From JANNSO01 sp964485395 (GTDB lineage: Bacteria > Spirochaetota > Spirochaetia > Treponematales > UBA12059), in the NCBI GenBank assembly GCA_964485395.1, contig CAZAJF010000020.1, positions 14,365 to 78,364 of the forward strand: DNA of 64,000 nucleotides, in the 5' to 3' direction. Positions 6,542-15,333 of this stretch are shown here, one piece after another. Positions within the stretch are counted from its first letter, which is position 1. Each line of letters begins with the position of its first letter. The position numbers and the translations under genes were made by a program. Below the pieces are notes generated by a model. That model had not been told where the DNA came from, did no database searches, and saw nothing but the letters and a program-made list of their open reading frames with translations.

Positions 6542-7447
6542 TCAGGGAATTACCGGGGGTTCGAATAAGTCGAGGATTTCCTGGTTATGGAATAGTTTGG
6601 CGTATTTTATCGCGGATAAGCCCAATTTATCGGTAATTTGAACATCGGCGCCGCCTTCAAGGAGAAGTTTCGTTATGGTTTTATCATTGCGTCCGACTGC
6701 GAGAATCAGGGCGGTCTGTCCATCTTTGCTGTTCAGGTTCAGGTCGGCGCCGTGTGCAAGAAAAAAGCGGAGTATTATTTCATCGCCGAGCTGGGCGGCA
6801 TCCATAAGGGCGGAATACCCTCGATCCTCGCCCTGAAGGTTGATATCCGCATTCTTTTCCAGAAGCAGTTCTATTACAGCCAAATGATGCGCCCGCGTGG
6901 CAAGGCAGAGCAAGGGAACACCGTGTTTATCGCGCGTATCCGGAGAAAAACCCGATATGATGAACAGCTCGACGGCTTTTACGTCGCCATCGCGCACGCA
7001 TTGGGCCAAAGAATCCACATGCCACGATATACCCATTTCCAGGATGCTTGCCCGTGCGTGCCTGCGGGACTCGTGCACTTCCCATTCTTGCCGCTCGGTC
7101 TCGAAATAGGCGGTTGTCTCCTCAAGATTATCAAGGATGGGCAGATCCAAAAGCCACGGAGGAGGACACCAGGCTGGATCGCTTCGATACAGGCTCAGAT
7201 GCCGGTTGTTGCCCCGCGCATAGCCAATTACAAAGGGAAGCCAGGTTGCCGTAGTCGTCATCGCCGACGCAAGGCACAGAACGTGGGTCGCTTCCTTAAA
7301 AAGCGAATCGATGCGCATGCGGGTTTCATTTTGCCAGGATTCGTTGAACTTGAGCCCGTAGACATCGTTACCCGCGTCGCTTAAAGCCTTAATAAGACTA
7401 TGGGCGAGGCTGCTCATCTCGGTTGATGCGATGACTGCAATTTTCAC
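6542..7447 (-). CDS. Ankyrin-repeat protein with an N-terminal TIR-like domain
   Basis: 301 aa, no signal peptide. Residues about 1-95 form an alpha/beta domain starting MKIAVIASTEM and running to a pattern like 'THVLCLASAMTTTATWLPF', resembling the strand and loop order of TIR domains (a self-versus-other sensing or NADase fold). Residues about 145-295 are four ankyrin repeats with clear GADLN.....G.TALI.A cores. Ankyrin proteins are frequent in treponemes. A TIR-like domain with repeats suggests a protein-interaction or defence role, but I see no confident catalytic Glu, and the TIR assignment rests on pattern only. It stands alone: a convergent or spaced polymerase gene lies upstream and tRNAs downstream. 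Confidence 0.75.
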   Translation of the reverse strand: MKIAVIASTEMSSLAHSLIKALSDAGNDVYGLKFNESWQNETRMRIDSLFKEATHVLCLASAMTTTATWLPFVIGYARGNNRHLSLYRSDPAWCPPPWLLDLPILDNLEETTAYFETERQEWEVHESRRHARASILEMGISWHVDSLAQCVRDGDVKAVELFIISGFSPDTRDKHGVPLLCLATRAHHLAVIELLLEKNADINLQGEDRGYSALMDAAQLGDEIILRFFLAHGADLNLNSKDGQTALILAVGRNDKTITKLLLEGGADVQITDKLGLSAIKYAKLFHNQEILDLFEPPVIP

Positions 7448-7501
7448 GCGCTCTTTGGTTCCTTTATAAAATAAACTGGGAGTCTCCTTCCGGATCCTTA
7501 C

Positions 7502-10500
7502 TCAACTCATAAGCGGCGCCGAAGGCCTGGATTCGCGATTCAGCGCCATTATATCATCAATGTGCACGATTACGGCATTAAAATCTTCGTGTACCGTGCC
7601 GAGCAGCAGAAACGCGGAGTTATTCTCTAGTATCGGCATAAGTCGACGATATGCGTTGGGAAATAACACCGTCTCAAAAACGCCGTCGGTATCGGTAAAC
7701 GACCTGAAGCACATGCTGTCTCCCGTGCTGGCAACAACTTCCTTACCCGCGGTGGCAATTCCTAAAAGCGATACTTGCCTGCCGATATGCCGCGTCAGCT
7801 GGCTTGAGTCTACAGGCGCAGGCCAGTGGCGTCGCTCTGCAACGGTCAGCGAGCGCCGCTTGAATAAGCCGGCCGTATCCACTGAAACCAGAACTCCCAG
7901 GAAATCAGCCTCGTCGCGAAGCTTGATGGCCGGAGAATAATCGCTGATGCATGAGGGGGGCGACCACTCTTCGCACAGGCCGGCGAGATTTCGCGACTGG
8001 GCACCCTTACTTCGCCCGCGTCGCCATTGATGATAGATCCATAGCAGCTGGGGGCGCGTACGAGCGGGAATCCCGTGCAAAACTTTGTCGGCGGCCGTAT
8101 CTCCAACCGAGCCCTGGGGGATCGTCTCGAGAAAATCCATAGCGCCAGAGCGCACGAGCGCCCTGCAGTCCTCGATGGACGGCAGCACCCGATTTAAGAA
8201 ATCTGCTACATCCGCAAAAAGACCATGCAGGCGCCGCTCTTCGATGAGCCGGGCAATGCATACCGAGCTGACATCGCGAATCTGCATGAGGCCGGTATGG
8301 ATGCGTCCGCGACAGGCCCGGCCGGACAGGGACTCGCCGCACTCCTCAATGGCCACATACTGCCGCTCGCTCGCGTTGACGCAGGGTGGAATAAGCCGGT
8401 AGCCCAGTCTGCGCGCTTCGTCCAGATAGGTCTGCGTGGAGTAGAAGCCTCCGCCGTTATTGATCACCGAAACGATAAAATAACCCGGATACCGCGCTTT
8501 CATCCAGGCAAGCCTGTACGATACCAGCGCATAGGAGGCCGAATGCGCCTTGCAGAACGAATAGCCCAGAAAGGATTGCATCATCTCCCACAGAGCCACG
8601 GTTTCCTCATTCGCTATGCCGTTGTCGCCGCAACCGGAGAAAAAACGGTCATGCCAATTTTCGAGGCTCAAGCCTTTTCGCTTTTTCGTGAGCACCTTGC
8701 GCAGCACATCCGCTTCCGCACCGCTGAAACCCGCCGCAGCCATGGCAACGCGCGACACGTCTTCCTGGTACACCATGATTCCATACGTCTCGGCAAGAAC
8801 CGCCTCCACTTGCGGCGCAAGGTGCTTCCAGCTGCCTCCGCGAAGGCGCCGCACATACTCGTTTATATACTTGTTGGCGGCCGGCCGTATTATGGAACTG
8901 GCGGCCACCAGGTGCTCGTAGTCGCCGTTTTGCATCTTGGCCAGAAGTTGACGCGTCGCCGGCGACTCGATATAAAAGATTCCGATGGTTGCCCCCGACT
9001 CTATCAAGTCGCGGGCGCACGGTTCCTTTACCGGATTGAAGGATTCCCAGACGGGAATGTCGCAGGTTGAGCCTTTGGTTTCTGCGGCAGGTTCGCCTCC
9101 CGCGGCGGAAGCGCCATTCGCAGCGCTGGAGCTCGATACCAGCGATATGCAATCCCTGAGCACGGCCAGGGACCGGTTGCCCAACAGGTCTATTTTTACG
9201 AGCCCCGAGCGCTCGGTACCGTCTTTCTCCCAAGCCAGCACGGGGAAGCCCAGCAGGCTTGGCTGAATGTGCGTGTAGTCGGTAATGGGCCCGGGCGTGA
9301 TGACGACTCCGCCGGGGTGCGTGCCGATATACCGGGGAACGCCGTCCAGCAAAGCGGCTGCTTTGGCAAGAGGAGGAGGCAATGCACCGTCGTTGCCGTA
9401 TCGCCAGGCGCGCACCAGCGCGTCGATTTCCTCGGGGCTTTTACCCATGGCCACCGCCGGTTCGCGTACGCGGCTGCGTCCCGAGAATCGACAGTGATCC
9501 GCGACCATGGCTACCCTGCCTGCATATTTCCGGAACACTCCGTTCAGCACCGCGTGGCGTTCGTCCCAGGGGAAATCCACATCGATATCCGGCAAATCGC
9601 TGCGGCCTTCGTTCAGGAAGCGCTCAAAAAACAAATCGTGCGCCAGGGGATCCACGTGGGTTATGCCCAAAAGGTAGGATACGATGCTCGCCGCCGCGCT
9701 GCCGCGCCCGCAGGTCCTGGGGCAAGTGCTCACGATATCGCGTACCACAAGGAAATATGCGGAAAAGCCTTTGCCGCGTATTATCGACAATTCACGCTCG
9801 AGGCGCGCGTGCACCAGTTCCGGCGGCGTTTCATCCGCCGGGAAGCGCCGGGGTACGGCCGCCAGGCACTGGCTGCGGAGCAGGCGGAAGCTTTCCTCTT
9901 CCGCGAAGCCCTCGTAAGCTGGAAAAACCGGAGTAAGGGAAAGGAATTCGGAGGCCGGCATTGCAGTGGCGGCGATACGGCAAGCCAACTCCCGCGCCGG
10001 ATAAAACGCGGAAAACTGGTTTTCCGCATGGCGCAGGTCCGGGAGGAATTCTTCGGGACCGGGCTCGGACCAGACCCCACCCAAGGCGCTGAGGCTTACC
10101 CGCTTCTCGATGGCGGCAAGGTAGCGCATCCGCTCGGCATCATCGGGCGACAGGCAGCAGCCTCCCGCTACAGCGACCGATTCCAGATCGCAGTCCGCGG
10201 CGTAGCGGGCAAGCTCCATCACGCCGCGCCCGCTCTCCAACGCCGCCAAAGGAAACAGCCACGGCCGTTCACGACGCTCGGCGCTGGATACCTGCGCAAG
10301 ATGGCGGGCCAGGCGCAGTCGCTTCAGGATATCGGGGCACGCGCTGGCTACCGCCAGGCCGGCCCAACCCTGCGATACCAGATCTTCTATCGGGTCATAA
10401 TTTTCGCAACCGACAATCACGCTTTCAGGCAAGACAACGGCTTCGCTAAATATTTCACCAGGCGGAATATCCTCGTCGCGCTGGTATTCGGTGGGCTCGT

Positions 10501-10870
10501 CAGCCGATTCGTCGCCTTCCCAATCAGGCAGTCTCGGTTTCTGCCGAGGATTCTTTGGGCTATATAGCATGCGAGAAAGAATGAGACAGAGACGCGAATA
10601 GCCGCTTCGGTCCAATACCCATATATAGGCAAGACGCCGCCCGTCAACGCTGATCGAAGCGCCCGCTATCGGTTTCAGCCCCTTTTCGCTTGCGGCGTCC
10701 ACGAATAAGGGTAAGGCATACAGGTTATTTTCATCCGTAAGGGCAAGACTACCGAATCCGGCGCTTGCCGCGAAGGATACGAGGCTTTCCGGCGGCAAGG
10801 CCGCGGACATGAGGGAATACCAGGATCTAGCCGCTAAAAGCGGAATTCCCGCGCCGGAAGTATCATTCAT
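7502..10870 (-). CDS. DnaE-type DNA polymerase III alpha subunit, second or error-prone class (DnaE2/ImuC-like)
   Basis: About 1122 aa from ATG 10870, which has GGTGG just upstream; an open TTG extends to 10936. The N-terminal PHP domain has lost its metal ligands: the usual H-x-H is R-S-W and TDH is TDEN. The polymerase core is intact, with LPDIDVDF around residue 430 (two catalytic Asp), GLVKIDLLG carrying the third Asp, and GTHPGGVVI. A helix-hairpin-helix segment and an OB-like domain (ELGVLVS-type) follow. Length and the dead PHP fit the DnaE2/ImuC class used in damage-tolerant synthesis. The usual imuA/imuB partners are absent. It could also be a lineage-specific accessory replicase. 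Confidence 0.85.
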   Translation of the reverse strand: MNDTSGAGIPLLAARSWYSLMSAALPPESLVSFAASAGFGSLALTDENNLYALPLFVDAASEKGLKPIAGASISVDGRRLAYIWVLDRSGYSRLCLILSRMLYSPKNPRQKPRLPDWEGDESADEPTEYQRDEDIPPGEIFSEAVVLPESVIVGCENYDPIEDLVSQGWAGLAVASACPDILKRLRLARHLAQVSSAERRERPWLFPLAALESGRGVMELARYAADCDLESVAVAGGCCLSPDDAERMRYLAAIEKRVSLSALGGVWSEPGPEEFLPDLRHAENQFSAFYPARELACRIAATAMPASEFLSLTPVFPAYEGFAEEESFRLLRSQCLAAVPRRFPADETPPELVHARLERELSIIRGKGFSAYFLVVRDIVSTCPRTCGRGSAAASIVSYLLGITHVDPLAHDLFFERFLNEGRSDLPDIDVDFPWDERHAVLNGVFRKYAGRVAMVADHCRFSGRSRVREPAVAMGKSPEEIDALVRAWRYGNDGALPPPLAKAAALLDGVPRYIGTHPGGVVITPGPITDYTHIQPSLLGFPVLAWEKDGTERSGLVKIDLLGNRSLAVLRDCISLVSSSSAANGASAAGGEPAAETKGSTCDIPVWESFNPVKEPCARDLIESGATIGIFYIESPATRQLLAKMQNGDYEHLVAASSIIRPAANKYINEYVRRLRGGSWKHLAPQVEAVLAETYGIMVYQEDVSRVAMAAAGFSGAEADVLRKVLTKKRKGLSLENWHDRFFSGCGDNGIANEETVALWEMMQSFLGYSFCKAHSASYALVSYRLAWMKARYPGYFIVSVINNGGGFYSTQTYLDEARRLGYRLIPPCVNASERQYVAIEECGESLSGRACRGRIHTGLMQIRDVSSVCIARLIEERRLHGLFADVADFLNRVLPSIEDCRALVRSGAMDFLETIPQGSVGDTAADKVLHGIPARTRPQLLWIYHQWRRGRSKGAQSRNLAGLCEEWSPPSCISDYSPAIKLRDEADFLGVLVSVDTAGLFKRRSLTVAERRHWPAPVDSSQLTRHIGRQVSLLGIATAGKEVVASTGDSMCFRSFTDTDGVFETVLFPNAYRRLMPILENNSAFLLLGTVHEDFNAVIVHIDDIMALNRESRPSAPLMS

Positions 10871-10992
10871 GAAAACCACCACTATCCATTCAGTTAATCC
10901 TCTTGATTCCAGTCGTCCACGAATTGAATTTATCAAGAAGTACTTAACATTTGTATAGTAGTTTTAAAAGAGACGCAAGGGGCAGATATTCG

Positions 10993-11021
10993 TTGTTTTA
11001 TTTATTTTCGTATAGTACAAT
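10993..11021 (+). promoter_or_regulatory. Sigma-70-type promoter for the cNMP-binding gene
   Basis: TTGTTT at 10993-10998, a 17-base spacer and TACAAT (5 of 6 consensus) at 11016-11021. Transcription would start near 11028, about 40 bases before the start codon. Confidence 0.55.
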
Positions 11022-11069
11022 CAAGGCGAGCAGGGCACCCGCCACTGACTACCAGCACCGGAGAGCGAT

Positions 11070-11618
11070 ATGCGGCAAATACCCATAAAAAAAGAAAATA
11101 TCCTCGAAGAGCTTAAAGCCACCCTGATTTTTCAAAATCTGTCGGTTGAGGAACTCAAGCGAATAGTCAGCTGTTGCGAACAATGGGAATATGCGCCTGC
11201 CGAATCCATCGTTACCGAAGATTCGGTGAGCCGGTATATCTATATTCTTCTCAAAGGTTCCGTCGACATTACGGTGCGCGGCAAGGAAAAAGACAGCATA
11301 CGAATCTCAGGCGTGGAAAGCGGGGATGTTTTCGGCGAGGCATCCATTTTCATGGACGTTCGCAGGACGGCCAGCGCGGTAGCCCGAACCGAAGTGCGGC
11401 TCATCAGCATGTCCCGCGAGCAATTATTCGAGTATTGCAACGAAAATCCCAAGGCAGGCCTCAAGATCTTCACGTTTGTCATTTACAGCCTGCTGCGAAA
11501 ACTGTCCATCGTAAACAAAGATCTGGCCATGGAGCGCGAATCCATGGTTACCCAGGAAGACATAGACCTGCTCAAGGGGTTCTTTCCTAAAAGTATCGAC
11601 GAGATAATCGGCAAATAA
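11070..11618 (+). CDS. Cyclic nucleotide-binding domain protein
   Basis: 182 aa. Residues about 20-140 form a Crp/PKA-type cNMP-binding beta-barrel. The phosphate-binding cassette GDVFGEASIFMDVRRTASAV includes the Glu and the Arg-Thr that hold the cyclic phosphate, so real ligand binding is likely. There is no C-terminal winged helix, so it is not a Crp-type transcription factor; the helical tail may bind a partner. It is monocistronic, between its own promoter and a bidirectional terminator. The ligand (cAMP, cGMP or other) cannot be told from the sequence. Confidence 0.9.
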   Translation: MRQIPIKKENILEELKATLIFQNLSVEELKRIVSCCEQWEYAPAESIVTEDSVSRYIYILLKGSVDITVRGKEKDSIRISGVESGDVFGEASIFMDVRRTASAVARTEVRLISMSREQLFEYCNENPKAGLKIFTFVIYSLLRKLSIVNKDLAMERESMVTQEDIDLLKGFFPKSIDEIIGK

Positions 11619-11639
11619 ACTGCAGCCGGTGACCGATAA

Positions 11640-11672
11640 AAAAACAGCCGCTAAAAAGCGGCTGTTTTTTTA
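11640..11672. terminator. Bidirectional terminator between convergent genes
   Basis: ACAGCCGCT (11644-11652) and AGCGGCTGT (11657-11665) form a perfect 9-bp stem with an AAAA loop, flanked by an A-run and a T-run. It serves the cNMP-binding gene on one strand and the aminotransferase on the other. Confidence 0.9.
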
Positions 11673-11680
11673 TCGCCCGG

Positions 11681-12958
11681 TCAGACCCCTTCGGGGCTTG
11701 TCTTTGCTCGGTTGCCGGCCTCATAGGCTTCCAGCTCGCGGGTAATGACGCGCGCGAGCCGCTTGATGCCTTCTTCTATCTTTTCCGGGCTTGAATACGA
11801 AAAATTGATGCGCATGGCGTTATGCTCGGGTTCGTCGAAATAAAACGCCGAACCCACCACGAAAGCCACTTTTTCCTGTTCCACCGCTTTATAGATAAGC
11901 TCGTCGGTATTCATGAACTTGGGCAGTGACAGCCACAGGAATAATCCGCCTTCGGGCTTCGTCCACTTGATTTCCCAACGCTTGGGCATGTACTTATCGA
12001 GCGCGTCCATCATCGTATTTCGTTTGATGCGGTAATTATCGCACGTGGACTTGATGACGTCGTAGAGCTTGCCGGTCTTCATATACTCCGCGAGCCATTT
12101 TTGGGAAAAAACATTGGTGCATAAATCCATGGCCTGCTTGGCGATGACGAATTTATTGATGAGTTTTTCGTTGCCCATGATCCAGCCTACGCGAACACCG
12201 GGAGCCAGGATCTTGGAGAAGGTCTTCAAGTTGATAACATTGCCAACGTTCGCGCCATTCTGGTCAAGCTGGTAAATAGACGGAATAGCCTCACCGATAA
12301 ACCGGATTTCCCGGTACGGGGAATCCTCGACGATAATGAGGTCGTTATCGTAGGCAAACGTCAGCAGCGCTTTGCGTTTTTCCAAGCTCCAGCAAAAGCC
12401 GGCGGGATTTTGGAAGTCTGGAATGACGTAGATATACTTGACTTTGGCGCCACCAAGAATGGCACGGCTGTAATTGCGCGCCAGAAGATCCATGTCGAAA
12501 CCATCCTGCTCCGCCGTAAAGGGTATGCCTAAAATTTTCGCCGAGTACGACTGTATGGCTTGGATTGCGCCCACGTAGGTCGGCCTGCCCGCTATGGCAT
12601 AATCGCCGGGATCGAGGAATATCTTGGCTACCATGTCCAAGGCCTGCTGGCTGGCCGAGACGACGAGCAGGTTCTCTTTTTTTATGTTGACGCCTTGTTT
12701 GGCCTCGAACTTGATTATTTCTTCTTTTAAGTCGTTATCGCCCTCGGTGGTGCCGTATTGCAGCGCTTGGGTGGCGTGTTTGTCAAAGACGATATTGGCG
12801 GCGGTTTTCAAATCTTCCACCGGAAAGGTCTCGGGGGCTGGAAGCCCTCCGGCAAACGAGATGATTTCGGGCTGGGTGGTCAATTTCAGGAGCTCGCGAA
12901 TAACGCTCTTCTTCATATTGCGCGCGTTGACAGAAAGACAGGCTTCGTAATCGATCAT
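11681..12958 (-). CDS. PLP-dependent aminotransferase, class I/II (2-aminoadipate / aromatic type)
   Basis: 425 aa, fold-type I aminotransferase. Visible motifs are SFAGGLPAPETFP near the N-terminus, YGTTEGDNDLKEEI, the PLP-ring contact VIPDFQNPAG, and the Schiff-base lysine in NLKTFSKILAPGVRVGW; the C-terminal Arg is in NAMRINFSY. This pattern is that of the LysN/MocR-domain-like aminotransferases acting on 2-aminoadipate, branched or aromatic amino acids; the true substrate is uncertain. The start at 12958 has GCAGGAGAT upstream. It is divergent from the U32 gene across about 200 bases. Confidence 0.9.
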   Translation of the reverse strand: MIDYEACLSVNARNMKKSVIRELLKLTTQPEIISFAGGLPAPETFPVEDLKTAANIVFDKHATQALQYGTTEGDNDLKEEIIKFEAKQGVNIKKENLLVVSASQQALDMVAKIFLDPGDYAIAGRPTYVGAIQAIQSYSAKILGIPFTAEQDGFDMDLLARNYSRAILGGAKVKYIYVIPDFQNPAGFCWSLEKRKALLTFAYDNDLIIVEDSPYREIRFIGEAIPSIYQLDQNGANVGNVINLKTFSKILAPGVRVGWIMGNEKLINKFVIAKQAMDLCTNVFSQKWLAEYMKTGKLYDVIKSTCDNYRIKRNTMMDALDKYMPKRWEIKWTKPEGGLFLWLSLPKFMNTDELIYKAVEQEKVAFVVGSAFYFDEPEHNAMRINFSYSSPEKIEEGIKRLARVITRELEAYEAGNRAKTSPEGV

Positions 12959-13155
12959 GAAAAATCTCCTGCAAAAAAGGTGTCGGGGAAAACCCTCAAC
13001 AAATAATACAGCTAAACATCCATGAGGTAAAGGCTAAGAACTGATATATCATATCAACTATTAAAATAATTACTTTTAAACGTTTCATTAATCGCAACAT
13101 ACTGTTTTTTTTCAACAACTTGCATAGCAACGCTGGAAACAGGTATTCTGGATGA

Positions 13156-14412
13156 ATGAAACGTAGCGATATAGAACTTCTCGCCCCCGTAGGATCCTTC
13201 GAGTCCTTGCAAGCAGCCATACAAGGACACGCGGATTCCATTTATTTCGGTGTCGGCAACCTTAATATGCGGGCCAAATCGGCCCAAAATTTCACCAATG
13301 CCGATATGGCGGAAATCGTGCGCCGCTGCAAGGAATCAGGCCTGCGCGCCTACCTCACCCTCAATACCGTAATGTACGACGAAAATATGGATGAGCTTCG
13401 CGAAACCGTGGATACCGCGCGCGCGGCCGGCGTAGACGCCATCATAGCCAATGACCTTGCCGTGCTGGGCTATTGCAAGAAAAGCGGCATGCCCGTGCAC
13501 ATCTCCACCCAGCAGAACATCAGCAACGCGGAGGCCCTGGAGTTTTTTGCCCCGTGGGCGGACGTTATGGTATTGGCGCGGGAACTGAATATGGAGCAAA
13601 TGTCGATGATTGCGCAAGCCATCCGCGACAGAAAAATAACCGGGCCCTCAGGCCAACTCGTGCGGCTTGAGGTCTTTGCCCACGGGGCTCTATGCATGGC
13701 CATATCGGGCAAATGCTACCTGAGCCTCCACGAATACAATTTCTCGGCGAACAGGGGTTCCTGCGTGCAGATCTGCAGGCGCGCCTATGAAGTTCGCGAC
13801 AAGGAAAGCGACGACGTGCTGGAAATAGACAACGAGTACATCATGTCGCCCAAAGACCTGTGCACCGTCGAGTTCCTCGATCAATTGCTCGCCACGGGAG
13901 TAGGCGTACTCAAGATAGAAGGCAGGGCGCGCTCCCCCGAGTACGTGCTTACCGTATGCGGCGCCTACGACGAAGGCCTTCGCGCGCTTGAAGCGGGTAG
14001 CTATACCAGGGAGTTCGCCGCTGAGCTCAAGGAAAGACTCCTGGGCGTTTTCAACCGCGGCTTCTGGGACGGCTACTATATGGGCAAGAAACTGGGCGAA
14101 TGGAGCAAGGTTTACGGCAATGAATCCGAGCAGAGCAAAAAATACGTCGGCAAGGTTACGAATTATTTCGCCAAGCCGCAGGTAGCCGAGTTCCTCATAG
14201 AAGTGGACAAACTGACCGTCGGGGACAGCATCCTCATCATCGGCCCCACGACGGGCGTCATAGAGATGACCGTCAGCGAACTGAAGCACAACAAGGGCGC
14301 CCCTGGCGAAGCCCTCCGCGGAGAGACGATAACCTTTCCCGTCTCCAGTTTTTTGCGCAGGAGCGACAAACTGTTCGTCCTGGAAAAAAGAAAGCCCAAG
14401 CCATGTCGGTAA
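13156..14412 (+). CDS. Peptidase U32 family protein (TrhP/YegQ-like tRNA hydroxylation factor)
   Basis: 418 aa, starting MKRSDIELLAPVGSFESLQAAI, the standard N-terminus of the U32 family. The conserved block from HGALCMAISGKCYLS to NRGSCVQICRRAY carries the family cysteines that hold a [4Fe-4S] cluster. Characterised members of this size (TrhP, formerly YegQ) hydroxylate U34 of tRNAs using prephenate. The protein is cytoplasmic with a small C-terminal beta-barrel. It overlaps cobS by 10 bases, so the two are translationally coupled. The name 'peptidase' is historical. Other U32 members act on 23S rRNA or ubiquinone, so the exact substrate is an inference. Confidence 0.88.
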   Translation: MKRSDIELLAPVGSFESLQAAIQGHADSIYFGVGNLNMRAKSAQNFTNADMAEIVRRCKESGLRAYLTLNTVMYDENMDELRETVDTARAAGVDAIIANDLAVLGYCKKSGMPVHISTQQNISNAEALEFFAPWADVMVLARELNMEQMSMIAQAIRDRKITGPSGQLVRLEVFAHGALCMAISGKCYLSLHEYNFSANRGSCVQICRRAYEVRDKESDDVLEIDNEYIMSPKDLCTVEFLDQLLATGVGVLKIEGRARSPEYVLTVCGAYDEGLRALEAGSYTREFAAELKERLLGVFNRGFWDGYYMGKKLGEWSKVYGNESEQSKKYVGKVTNYFAKPQVAEFLIEVDKLTVGDSILIIGPTTGVIEMTVSELKHNKGAPGEALRGETITFPVSSFLRRSDKLFVLEKRKPKPCR

Positions 14413-15176
14413 TAAATTATTTACTTTCCGCCTGGGTTTTCTTTTTCCGCTTCCCCGCGTTCAGGCTTAAAAAATTCCATCCAACGGCCATTATCCTGGC
14501 GGGATTCGTGCAAATGCCCGTATTCCTGGGCTTTGCGATGCTGTTCCGCCGGCTGTTCAAGCTTGGGGGCATTGAAACGCTGCCCTATGCCTTGTTCGGA
14601 TCGCTGGCTCTCGCCTTGCTCACCGGATTCTTCCACGAGGACGGCCTGTCGGATCTTTTTGATTCCCTCGGAGTCTCGAAGTTCGACGTCACGCCCGAGA
14701 ACCTGGAGCGCATAAAAAAAGCCATGCTGGACAGTCGCCTTGGCAGCTTCGGCGTGCACGCGGCGGTGCTTCTCTGGCTGCTCCGCTATATTTTTTCAAT
14801 ACAGCCCGACGCGATCCTCACGGTATCGGTCGCCATCCTGGCCTCCCGTACCGCAGGCATCGCGGTGGCAGTCATAGAATCCCGCAGGCACGCAAAAAAT
14901 CCGGACGCTAAAGCCTCCCAATACCTGCGGGACATACCGCTGGCGCTGCCCCTGCTCTGCCTGGGCCTGGTAGCCGCATCGACGTTTGCGTTTTTCGCTT
15001 CCTGGCAGCCGGGATTGGCCGTGTGCGCCGTCTCAGCGCTTATGTTTATTTTATTGAAGGCCTTTGCGAAAAGATCCGGATTCCTCAACGGCGACATGGC
15101 AGGCGCCACGATATTGATCGGCGAACTGGCTCTATGCCTTGCGCTCCGATTCTGCGACATGACCTTGCGATTCTGA
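14403..15176 (+). CDS. cobS: Adenosylcobinamide-GDP ribazoletransferase (cobalamin synthase)
   Basis: 257 aa integral membrane protein with about six hydrophobic segments. The family motif HEDGLSDLFDSLG (usual form HxDGLxDxxDG) is near residue 79, followed by RLGSFG and FLNGDMAGAT near the C-terminus. CobS joins adenosylcobinamide-GDP with alpha-ribazole in the last step of the nucleotide loop assembly of vitamin B12. It overlaps the U32 gene by 10 bases. No other cob gene (cobU, cobT, cobC) and no cobalamin riboswitch is seen in the window, so the partners must be elsewhere. The slightly altered end of the first motif (SLG for G) is worth noting. Confidence 0.92.
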   Translation: MSVINYLLSAWVFFFRFPAFRLKKFHPTAIILAGFVQMPVFLGFAMLFRRLFKLGGIETLPYALFGSLALALLTGFFHEDGLSDLFDSLGVSKFDVTPENLERIKKAMLDSRLGSFGVHAAVLLWLLRYIFSIQPDAILTVSVAILASRTAGIAVAVIESRRHAKNPDAKASQYLRDIPLALPLLCLGLVAASTFAFFASWQPGLAVCAVSALMFILLKAFAKRSGFLNGDMAGATILIGELALCLALRFCDMTLRF

Positions 15177-15182
15177 AACTTG

Positions 15183-15215
15183 CCGGGGTTTCTCTTTACC
15201 AAACCGAAACCCCGG
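15183..15215 (+). terminator. Stable hairpin after cobS (weak terminator candidate)
   Basis: CCGGGGTTTC at 15183-15192 pairs perfectly with GAAACCCCGG at 15206-15215. It begins 7 bases after the cobS stop. There is no T-run, so it may stabilise the mRNA end rather than terminate. Confidence 0.4.
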
Positions 15216-15222
15216 TAATTCC

Positions 15223-15249
15223 AATTCAATACACTGGGTAAATTGAATT
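15223..15249. repeat. AATTCAAT/ATTGAATT palindrome, degenerate copy 1
   Basis: AATTCAAT (15223-15230) and ATTGAATT (15242-15249) share the outer core of the palindrome found intact at 26040-26068 and 54617-54644. Here the GC-rich centre is lost. Confidence 0.4.
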
Positions 15250-15253
15250 TCCT

Positions 15254-15297
15254 CAAATAAAAAAGCCTGCCCTCCGGCATAACCGGAGAACAGGCCC
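15254..15297 (-). terminator. Rho-independent terminator of gdhA
   Basis: On the minus strand the arms 15283-15295 and 15265-15277 form a GC-rich stem, with two internal mismatches, followed by six T. It lies just beyond the palindrome at the gdhA stop. Confidence 0.8.
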
Positions 15298-15300
15298 TTC

Positions 15301-15329
15301 AAATTCAATCCGCAAAGCGGGTTGAATTT
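15301..15329. repeat. AAATTCAA-type palindrome, copy 2, after gdhA
   Basis: AAATTCAATCCGC (15301-15313) and GCGGGTTGAATTT (15317-15329) pair through 13 positions with one G:T. It sits 4 bases after the gdhA stop codon, the same type of position as the copy at the uvrA stop. Confidence 0.7.
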
Positions 15330-15333
15330 TACG

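Noticed and set aside
9269..10567. Plus-strand open frame of 432 codons
   Set aside because: Antisense shadow of the DnaE-type polymerase gene in GC-rich DNA; composition (Arg/Gly/His rich) is typical of a wrong frame.
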